Shown here in pieces: positions 57,006 through 64,000 of a stretch of 64,000 nucleotides of DNA (position 1 is its first letter; every line of letters starts with the position of its first letter). A model generated the notes under the pieces. The model saw only the letters and a program-made list of their open reading frames with translations. It searched no databases and was not told the DNA's origin. A program made the position numbers and the translations under genes. This stretch comes from Orrella sp037026685 (GTDB lineage Bacteria; Pseudomonadota; Gammaproteobacteria; Burkholderiales; Burkholderiaceae_B), in NCBI RefSeq assembly GCF_037026685.1, contig NZ_JBANET010000009.1, forward strand, positions 62,001 to 126,000. Reading direction: 5' to 3'.

Positions 57006-57898
57006 TGGTAGTGCGTGCGTTTGTCCAGCCAGCGGAACTTGACGAAGGCCGAGACGGCCAGCAGCGCCAGCAGCACTACCGTCAGCGTGGCGGCGTAGCT
57101 GGTGTCCCAGAAGCTGAAGCCCACCTGGTAGATGTAGAAAAGCAGCAGGGTGCTGGCGTTGTCCGGCCCGCCGCGGGTCATGACCACCACGTGGTCGACC
57201 AGCCGGAAGGCGTTGATCAGCGCATTGATCAGCACGAACAGGGTGGTGGGCATGAGCAGCGGCCACAGCACGCGCCGGAAGTACTGGCCGCGCGAGGCGC
57301 CCTCCAGCATGGCCGCCTCGCGCAGCGAGGGCGGGATGCCTTGCAGGGCGGCCAGGTAGAAGATCATGAAAAAGCCGGCCTCTTTCCAGACCGTGACCGC
57401 CATCAGCGCGGGCAGCGCCGTCTCGCGCGAGCCCAGCCAGTTCACGCCGGGCAGGCCCAGCAGCGACAGCACCTGCGCCACCAGCCCGTATTGCGGCGTG
57501 TAGAAGAACAGCCAGATATTGGCCACCGCCACCATGGGCAGCACCGTGGGCGTGAAGTAGGCCATGCGCAGCAGGCCGCGCCCGGCCAGCTTGCCGTTGA
57601 CCCACAGCGCCATGGCCAGCGCCAGGCCCACCGAGGTCGGGATGGTGCCCAGCGCGAACCACAGGTTGTTCCAGAGCGATTGCCAGAACACCGGATCCTC
57701 GATCATCAGGCCGTAGTTCTCCAGCCCGACGTAGCGCGCCGGGCGGCTGCCGCGCGGCGTGCTGAAGAAGCTGTGCCACAGCGTGGCCAGCGCCGGGTAG
57801 TGCGTGAAGGCGGCCAGCAGCACGGTGGCCGGCAGCACCAGCAGCCAGCCGACCACGGCGCCGGGCAGGCGGATCGCGCGGGTGCCGGTGCGCCTCAC
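57002..57898 (-). CDS. Carbohydrate-type ABC transporter permease (UgpA/MalF class)
   Basis: A 298-residue inner-membrane permease with six predicted helices: the first, GAVVGWLLVLPATVLLAAF, follows an Arg-rich N-terminus, and the EAA loop is SLREAAMLEGASRGQYFRRV ending LWPLLMPT. It overlaps the UgpE-type gene by 4 bp and starts 9 bp after the receptor stop. The pair with the receptor and UgpC-like ATPase fits glycerol-3-phosphate/glycerophosphodiester transport, as supported by the adjacent GpdQ-like enzyme. Confidence 0.92.
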   Translation of the reverse strand: MRRTGTRAIRLPGAVVGWLLVLPATVLLAAFTHYPALATLWHSFFSTPRGSRPARYVGLENYGLMIEDPVFWQSLWNNLWFALGTIPTSVGLALAMALWVNGKLAGRGLLRMAYFTPTVLPMVAVANIWLFFYTPQYGLVAQVLSLLGLPGVNWLGSRETALPALMAVTVWKEAGFFMIFYLAALQGIPPSLREAAMLEGASRGQYFRRVLWPLLMPTTLFVLINALINAFRLVDHVVVMTRGGPDNASTLLLFYIYQVGFSFWDTSYAATLTVVLLALLAVSAFVKFRWLDKRTHYQ

Positions 57899-57907
57899 GC
57901 CGGCCTC

Positions 57908-59203
57908 CTAGCGGTAGGCCCGCAGGATGCGGTCGGCCTCGCGCTGGGCGTCGGCCATGGCCGCCTCGGGCGTCTTGGCGCCGGTCAGGGCCGCTTGCAG
58001 CGCGTCGTTCAGCAGCTTGGTCACGCGCTGGTTCTCATGGGTGGAGAACTCGGCCACGCTCACGGCCAGCTGGTCGCGCGCCACCACGGCGGCCGGCACT
58101 TCCTGCGCGTACTGCTTCATGCGCGGCGTTTCCCAGGCAGCGGGGGTGACGGCCACGTAGCCGGTGGCGATGCTCCACTCGGCCGCACGCTCGGGCTGGG
58201 TGGCCCACTTGGCGAAACGCAGCGCGGCCTGCTGCTGCTCGGGCGTGGCGTTCTTGAAGATGTAGAAGTTGCCGCCGCCGGTGGGGCTGCCGCCGCGCTT
58301 GGCCGCGGGCATGGGCGCCACGCCGAAGGGGAAGCTCGCATTGTTGCGGATGTTGGTCAGGTTGCCGGTGGTGGTCCATACGATGGCGGCCTTCTGCTCC
58401 AGGAAGTCCTTGGGCGTGGTGCCCCAATCGATGGTGCCGGGAGGCATGACCTTGTGCTTGGCCGCCAGGTCGCGCCAATAGGTCAGCGCCTCGATCACGG
58501 CCGGCTTGTCCAGGTAGACCTCGTTGCCGGCCTCGTTCATCAGCAGCGTGTCGTTGGGCGTGGTCAGCGCCTGGAACAGCCAATAGGCGAAGGCGCCGCC
58601 CGAGGGGATCTCGATGCCCCATTGCGTCACGTTGCCGTTGGCGTCGCGGCGCGTGAGCTTGCTGGCGAACTGCACCAGCTCGTCCCAGTTGGCCGGCGCG
58701 CGCTCGGGGTCCAGGCCGGCCTGCTTGAACAGGTCCTTGTTGTAGTACATCACGATGGTCGAGCGCTGGAAGGGCACGCCCCACACGTGGCCGCCGGTGC
58801 GGCTGTTTTGCATGAAGGCATCGTAGAAGCCGGCCAGCCATTGCTTGTCCTGCTCGCCGCCGGCCAGCTGGTCGATCGGGACGATGGCGTCCTCGTCGAT
58901 CAGCGTGAACATGTCGGTGGACAGCAGCACCGCCAGCTGCGGCGGATTGCCGCTCCGGTGGGCGGTCAGCGCCTTGGTAATCGAATCCTGGTACGAGCCG
59001 GCATACACCGGGCGCACCAGCACGTCGGGGTTCTCCTTGTGGAAGGCCGCCGCCATGTCGTCGATGACCTTGGTGATGGGGCCACCCACGGCCACGGGAT
59101 AGTAGAACTCGACTTCGACGGGCTTTTGCTGCGCATGGGCCGGCAGGCCGGCCAGGGCGGCGGCCAGGCCGAGCCCCAGGGTTTTCAGTACGGTGCGTCG
59201 CAT
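57908..59203 (-). CDS. CUT1-type periplasmic receptor (UgpB-like candidate)
   Basis: A 431-residue solute-binding protein. The signal peptide is MRRTVLKTLGLGLAAALAGL ... AHAQ, and the mature protein starts VEVEFYYPVAVGGPITKVID. It has the domain organisation of the UgpB/MalE class, with motifs SYQDSITKAL, PFQRSTIVMYYNKDLFKQAG and the late helix PEQQQAALRFAKWATQPERA. The ligand pocket cannot be assigned by eye, but the neighbouring UgpC-like ATPase, UgpA/E-like permeases and a GpdQ-like phosphodiesterase make sn-glycerol-3-phosphate or a glycerophosphodiester the best guess. ACAGGAG precedes the start. Confidence 0.88.
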   Translation of the reverse strand: MRRTVLKTLGLGLAAALAGLPAHAQQKPVEVEFYYPVAVGGPITKVIDDMAAAFHKENPDVLVRPVYAGSYQDSITKALTAHRSGNPPQLAVLLSTDMFTLIDEDAIVPIDQLAGGEQDKQWLAGFYDAFMQNSRTGGHVWGVPFQRSTIVMYYNKDLFKQAGLDPERAPANWDELVQFASKLTRRDANGNVTQWGIEIPSGGAFAYWLFQALTTPNDTLLMNEAGNEVYLDKPAVIEALTYWRDLAAKHKVMPPGTIDWGTTPKDFLEQKAAIVWTTTGNLTNIRNNASFPFGVAPMPAAKRGGSPTGGGNFYIFKNATPEQQQAALRFAKWATQPERAAEWSIATGYVAVTPAAWETPRMKQYAQEVPAAVVARDQLAVSVAEFSTHENQRVTKLLNDALQAALTGAKTPEAAMADAQREADRILRAYR

Positions 59204-59265
59204 GGACGGCTCCTGTCTAGAGGTGGTTGTGGCGGGATGAAGGCAAGCGCACGGGGCCTGCCCGG

Positions 59266-60333
<1,068 letters not shown>

Positions 60334-60361
60334 GGGGCGTGCGAACGGCCGGCGGCAAAGA

Positions 60362-60389
60362 TTGAAAACCTTTTCATCATCGCTTTCAA
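60362..60389. promoter_or_regulatory. AT-rich dyads before the UgpC-like ATPase gene
   Basis: Within an AT-rich island, TTGAAA and TTTCAA face each other across 16 bp, and inside lies GAAAA-CC-TTTTC. The island contrasts with the GC-rich surroundings and is the likely place of a secondary promoter/operator. Phosphate-type control (Pho box) is conceivable because of the neighbours, but the match is poor. Confidence 0.35.
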
Positions 60390-60427
60390 AAATGACCGCC
60401 GTATTGCACGGCACGCCGCACAGGGGC

Positions 60428-61249
60428 CTACTCGTCTATCAGGGCCCCGTCCTCGTGAAAAGGATGCGGGCCGGCATACTGGCCTATCACCCCGTGGTGC
60501 GTGACCAGCGCGCCGTCCTGCCAGCTGTGCAGCTGGTAGCCCGGCGGCTCCATGACGAAGGCCGAGGGGGCGTCCGGGCGCAGGTCCAGCACGATCTGGT
60601 GCGCGGTCGAGGGGCAGCACGAGGCGATGGTGCCGGCAAAGCGCCGGAAGATGGTGCGGTGCACGTGCCCGCACAGGATGCGTTCGACGTTGGGGTGGCG
60701 CGCCACGATGGCTTCGAGTTCGGGCGCGCCCTGCAGCAGCCCGATGTCGTCCATGTGGCCGATGCCGGTGCGAAAGGGCGGGTGGTGCATGGCGATGACG
60801 GTGGGCCGCCCCGGCTGGGCCGCCAGCTGCCCGGCCAGCCATTGCAGCCGCTGCGCGCACAGCGTGCCGTGGCTTTGGCGCGGCACCAGCGTGTCCAGCG
60901 CCAGGATGCGCAGCGGGTGCGTGTCGATGGCGTACTGCAGGTAGTCGCCCTTGCCCTGCAGGTAGGCATGCTCGGGGAAGGCCTGGCGCAGGGCCGCGCG
61001 GTCGTCGTGATTGCCCGGCATCAGGTAATAGGGCATTTTCAGCGTTTGCAGCATGGCGCGCAGGTGCGCGTATTCGGCCGGCCGGCCGAAGTCGGTCAGG
61101 TCGCCGCTGATGATGGCGCAATCGGGCAGGGGGTTCTGCGCGTTCAGCGCCTGGATGGCCGGCGGCAGGTAGCGGTCGGTCTCGACCACGCGGTAGGCCT
61201 TCTGGCCGGGCATGCGGATGTGCAGGTCGCTGATCTGGGCTATGAGCAT
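60428..61249 (-). CDS. GpdQ-like glycerophosphodiesterase / cyclic-nucleotide phosphodiesterase
   Basis: A 273-residue binuclear metallophosphoesterase. The metal ligands are in order: ISDLHI, ISGDLTDFG, MPGNHDD, MHHPPF and LCGHVHRT, all conserved class III phosphodiesterase motifs. The first residues (MLIAQISDLHIRMPGQKAYR) and the C-terminal HYAGP-like region (GVIGQYAGPHPFHEDG) closely resemble GpdQ of Enterobacter aerogenes, which hydrolyses glycerophosphodiesters; CpdA-type cAMP phosphodiesterases are an alternative. It lies between two ABC transporter modules on the same strand, which favours a role in using imported phosphodiesters. Start at 61249 is family-consistent. Confidence 0.9.
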   Translation of the reverse strand: MLIAQISDLHIRMPGQKAYRVVETDRYLPPAIQALNAQNPLPDCAIISGDLTDFGRPAEYAHLRAMLQTLKMPYYLMPGNHDDRAALRQAFPEHAYLQGKGDYLQYAIDTHPLRILALDTLVPRQSHGTLCAQRLQWLAGQLAAQPGRPTVIAMHHPPFRTGIGHMDDIGLLQGAPELEAIVARHPNVERILCGHVHRTIFRRFAGTIASCCPSTAHQIVLDLRPDAPSAFVMEPPGYQLHSWQDGALVTHHGVIGQYAGPHPFHEDGALIDE

Positions 61250-61301
61250 GTTGAGGCAGTCTCTTCTACGAAGGGCGCCGCGGCGGCCCGCGGCGCGGGA
61301 A

Positions 61302-62282
61302 TCATTGCGGGCGCAGGCGGATGCTGACGGCCTGGCCGGGCTGGTGCGCGTCATCGGGCGGCACGGCCAGGCCCAGGCGCTGCCCGTCCTGCAGCGCGAT
61401 CTCCAGGCGCACCGAATCGCCCAGGAAGTAGCGGCCGAGCACCTGGCCCTGGCAGGCCAGGGCCACGGGCGGCACCGGCTGCGCCTGGTGCGGGCGAAAG
61501 CGCTGCGTGGCCTGGCCCGGCACCAGCAGGCCGTCGGACAGGCCGGCGCGCACGGTGCAAAGCGTGCCGATGAATTCTGCCACGAAGGGCGTGGCCGGCG
61601 AGCGGTACAGGTGCTCGGGCGTGCCCACCTGCTCGAGCCGGCCGGCGGACATCACGGCGATGCGGTCGCCCAGCATCATGGCTTCCTGCTGGTCGTGGGT
61701 GACGATCACGGTGGTGATGCCCAGTTCGCGCAGCATCTGGGCCAGCTCCACGCGCAGGTGCTCGCGCAGCTGCGCGTCCAGCGCGGTCAGCGGCTCGTCC
61801 AGCAGCAGCACGCGCGGCTCGATGGCCAGGGCGCGCGCCAGCGCCACGCGCTGGCGCTGGCCGCCCGAGAGCTGGTCCACGCGCCGCCCGGCATGCTCTT
61901 GCAGCCGCACCAGCGCGAGCATCTCGCGGGCGCGGGCCTCGCGCTCGGCGCGCGCCATGCCGCGCACGCGCAGGCCATAGGCCACGTTGGCCAGCACGTC
62001 CATGTTGGGAAACAGGGCGTAGTTCTGGAACACCACGCCCACGCCGCGCCGCTCGGCCGGCAGGCGCGTGACGTCCTGGCCGTCGAAGCGGATGGCGCTG
62101 CCCGCATCGGCGCCGGCCAGCCCGGCGATCAGCCGCAGCAGCGTGGTCTTGCCGCAGCCCGAGGGGCCCAGCAGGGCCAGGATCTGGCCGCCCGGCACGT
62201 GCAGGTCCAGCGGGTGCAGCGCGCGCGTGCCGTCGGGCCAGGTCTTGGCGCATTGCGACAGGTCTATGGAAACGGCGGTCAT
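61302..62282 (-). CDS. ABC transporter ATPase (polyamine/phosphonate/iron class)
   Basis: A 326-residue ATPase with a C-terminal TOBE-like domain. Walker A: LLGPSGCGKTTLLRLIAGL; Q-loop in VFQNYALFPNMDV; signature LSGGQRQRVALARAL; Walker B VLLLDEPLTALDAQLR; switch His TVIVTHDQQEAMMLGD. The ATG overlaps the preceding permease stop as ATGA. The combination with two large AfuB/PotB/PhnU-type permeases fits ABC importers for iron, 2-aminoethylphosphonate or related anions. The receptor gene is outside the window. Confidence 0.91.
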   Translation of the reverse strand: MTAVSIDLSQCAKTWPDGTRALHPLDLHVPGGQILALLGPSGCGKTTLLRLIAGLAGADAGSAIRFDGQDVTRLPAERRGVGVVFQNYALFPNMDVLANVAYGLRVRGMARAEREARAREMLALVRLQEHAGRRVDQLSGGQRQRVALARALAIEPRVLLLDEPLTALDAQLREHLRVELAQMLRELGITTVIVTHDQQEAMMLGDRIAVMSAGRLEQVGTPEHLYRSPATPFVAEFIGTLCTVRAGLSDGLLVPGQATQRFRPHQAQPVPPVALACQGQVLGRYFLGDSVRLEIALQDGQRLGLAVPPDDAHQPGQAVSIRLRPQ

Positions 62283-63151
62283 GGGTGGCGGTGTCCTTGG
62301 GCGGGGTGGGGCAGCTCGGCACGGGCCGCCAGCCATTGCAGGCCGACCAGCAGGGGCATGAGCATCAGCAGGAAGACCAGGGTATAGGCCGAGGCGATCT
62401 CGATGCGCATCGAGGCGTAGCTGTCGGCCAGGCCCACCGGCAGGGTCTTGGTCAAGGGCGTGTGCAGCAGCCAGGTCAGGTTGAACTCGCCGATCGACAG
62501 CGTCAGCACGGTCAGCGAGCCGGCCAGGATGCCGGGCAGGGCGTTGGGCACCACGATGGTCAGGAAGCGGCGCAAGCGGCCGGCGCCCAGGGTGGCGGCC
62601 GCCTCGTCCAGCGCGAGCAGGTCCAGCTGGGCCATGCTGGCGCGCGCGGCGCGCACCATGAAGGGCAGGGTGAACAGCACGTGGCCGATGACGATGAACA
62701 GCACGCTGCCGCGCAGGCCCGGCAGCGTGCCCCACGAAATGATCAGCGCCAGCGCCGAGGCCAGCCCGGGCACGGCCACCGGCAGGCTCAGCAGCTCTTC
62801 CAGCGCGCGCGCCAGCCGTCCGGGAAACACCGTCAGCACCCAGGCGGCGGGCACGCCCAGCACCAGGCACAGCAGCAGGGTCAGCAGGGCCACCCACATC
62901 GAGCGGCCGATGGTCTCGGCATAGAGTTCCCAGACCTGCGCGACCCAGCGCAGCGTCAGGCCGCTTTCCAGGCCGACGAAGTAGTTGCGCGTCAGTCCCG
63001 CCAGCACCGACAGCACCACCGGCCCGATCAGGAAGGCGGCCAGGGCCACCGTCAGGGCGGCGCCCAGGCGGGTCTCCCAGCGTCCGGGGGCGGCCGGGTC
63101 GGCGGCGGCCTGGGCCGCGGGCCGGCCGGTGCTCGATAAGGGTGTGCGCAT
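62279..63151 (-). CDS. ABC transporter permease (second of pair)
   Basis: A 290-residue permease with about six transmembrane helices and the EAA-type loop ALDEAAATLGAGRLRRFLTI, of the 2-aminoethylphosphonate/iron/polyamine permease group. The stop codon overlaps the start of the ATPase gene (ATGA). It lies 52 bp after its partner permease gene. The substrate cannot be inferred from the permease itself. Confidence 0.9.
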   Translation of the reverse strand: MRTPLSSTGRPAAQAAADPAAPGRWETRLGAALTVALAAFLIGPVVLSVLAGLTRNYFVGLESGLTLRWVAQVWELYAETIGRSMWVALLTLLLCLVLGVPAAWVLTVFPGRLARALEELLSLPVAVPGLASALALIISWGTLPGLRGSVLFIVIGHVLFTLPFMVRAARASMAQLDLLALDEAAATLGAGRLRRFLTIVVPNALPGILAGSLTVLTLSIGEFNLTWLLHTPLTKTLPVGLADSYASMRIEIASAYTLVFLLMLMPLLVGLQWLAARAELPHPAQGHRHP

Positions 63152-63203
63152 GCGGGATGGCTCTTGGGTTGCGATGGCTGCGGTCCGTGCGGTGCCGTGC
63201 CGG

Positions 63204-64000
63204 CTAGCGCCGGGCCCGGTCCTGCGGCGCGGCCGCCAGGCCGTGCGCGGCGTACAGGACCGCCCAGGTGGCCAGCCCCAGCAGCACCGACAGGGCCGCG
63301 GCGATCGGCAGGTTGGCGTAGTTGGTGAATTCGTTGTAGATGGTCAGCGGCAGCACGTTGATCTGCGTGGCCAGGGTGAAGGCCGTGCCGAAGGCTCCCA
63401 TGCTGGTGGCAAAGCTCATGGCGCCCGAGCCCACCAGGGCCGGACGCAGCGACGGCAGCTCGACATCCCGGAAGCGCCGCCAGGGGCCGGCGCCCAGCGT
63501 GCGCGCGGCCTCCAGCTGGCTGGCGTCGATCTGCCCGCAGGCGGCGGTCAGCACGCCGATGCAGCGCGGCAGCGAAAAATACAGGTAGCCCACGAACAGG
63601 CCCGCCATGCCGTAGGCATAGGCGCGCGGCTCGGCGCCCAGCCAGGCCTGCAGCGTGGTCAGCACGCCCTGGCGGCCGCTGAGCAGGATGACCAGAAAGC
63701 CCACCACCACGCCGGGAAAGGCCAGCGGAAAGGCCAGCAGCGCCATCAGGGTGCGCCGTCCGCGAAAGCGCCGGTGGCGCGCCAGGAAGCGCGCCGCCGG
63801 CAGGGCCAGGGCCAGGGTGGCCAGCGTGGCGCCCAGCGACAGCAGCACCGTGTTGCGCAGGCTGCGCCAGTACAAGGGCTCGGCCAGCACCGCCAGGTAG
63901 GCGGTGCGGCCCTGACTCTGCTGGCCGCCGATCAGCGCCAGCTGGAGCATGGGCAGCAGCCAGAACGCGGCGAACAGCGCCGCGGCCGGCAGGCAGAACA
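63204..64000 (-). CDS. ABC transporter permease, 5' part outside the window
   Basis: The C-terminal 265 or so codons of a permease; the frame stays open to base 64000 and encodes a further hydrophobic segment (LPAAALFAAFWLLP) beyond the first internal Met, so the start lies to the right of the window. Helices and the EAA loop SQLEAARTLGAGPWRRFRDV are visible, followed by ALVGSGAMSFATSMGAFGTA, typical of the polyamine/phosphonate permease family. The partner permease, ATPase and GpdQ-like enzyme follow on the same strand. The receptor gene probably lies outside to the right. Confidence 0.88.
   Translation of the reverse strand, partial: FCLPAAALFAAFWLLPMLQLALIGGQQSQGRTAYLAVLAEPLYWRSLRNTVLLSLGATLATLALALPAARFLARHRRFRGRRTLMALLAFPLAFPGVVVGFLVILLSGRQGVLTTLQAWLGAEPRAYAYGMAGLFVGYLYFSLPRCIGVLTAACGQIDASQLEAARTLGAGPWRRFRDVELPSLRPALVGSGAMSFATSMGAFGTAFTLATQINVLPLTIYNEFTNYANLPIAAALSVLLGLATWAVLYAAHGLAAAPQDRARR

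Noticed and set aside
60362..60389. A Pho box in front of the UgpC-like gene
   Set aside because: Two TTTCA-like heptamers occur but their spacing is 12 instead of 11 and only five of seven bases match; they also point away from the gene.

Overview
The window is a gene-dense, very GC-rich stretch of a chromosome, most consistent with Bordetella (Alcaligenaceae). The grounds are two Bug-type tripartite-tricarboxylate solute receptors, many LysR and Lrp regulators, TAGAAT-type -10 boxes, an Ala/Lys-rich histone-like tail on topoisomerase III, and the argS / SPOR protein / dsbA neighbourhood known from Burkholderiales. I saw no insertion sequence, prophage, CRISPR array, rRNA or tRNA, so this is ordinary chromosome rather than an accessory island, and the species cannot be fixed from sequence alone.

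Layout. 1-10 kb: a cut-off LysR gene, an MDR oxidoreductase, DUF4168 and DUF533 proteins, two large MscS-family channels transcribed divergently, a hypoxanthine/uracil-type DNA glycosylase and acylphosphatase. 10-26 kb: two Lrp regulators, each divergent from a thiamine-diphosphate enzyme (an AceE paralogue and an acetolactate synthase large subunit); a deoxyribosyltransferase; a LysR-Bug-aspartoacylase cluster; a SET-domain methyltransferase behind panB; an L-lactate dehydrogenase; and a second LysR-hydrolase-Bug cluster built around a 15-bp-arm palindrome. 26-33 kb: a polar amino-acid ABC importer, a YdfG-like reductase, a MocR regulator and a class III aminotransferase, which together look like an omega-amino-acid utilisation module. 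33-40 kb: topB, a fused DUF4401-GDYXXLXY membrane protein, gluQ and smg. 40-51 kb: an M20 peptidase, a soluble chemoreceptor-like protein in reversed domain order, and a leucine/isovalerate (liu) catabolic cluster with its MerR regulator, plus a metallo-beta-lactamase-fold hydrolase. 50-56 kb: cystathionine beta-lyase, a candidate small RNA, dsbA, a SPOR protein, argS and two small conserved proteins. 56-64 kb: two ABC transporter modules on either side of a GpdQ-like phosphodiesterase, running off the right edge.

Most notable observations. (1) An 18-bp MerR-type operator occurs twice in the liu region. One copy exactly fills the spacer between a -35 and a -10 box in front of the metallo-hydrolase gene, which ties that gene to leucine catabolism. 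(2) A compact promoter-to-terminator unit of about 115 nt between metC and dsbA looks like an unannotated small RNA. (3) A membrane-free protein carries a chemoreceptor signalling tip at its N-terminus and a Cache-like sensor at its C-terminus. (4) A compact SET methyltransferase with a post-SET cysteine cluster lies behind panB. (5) The acetolactate synthase start codon lies where transcription should begin, so its mRNA may be leaderless. Gene starts were chosen from ribosome-binding sites, overlaps with neighbours, signal peptides and, in a few cases, the position of a -10 box.
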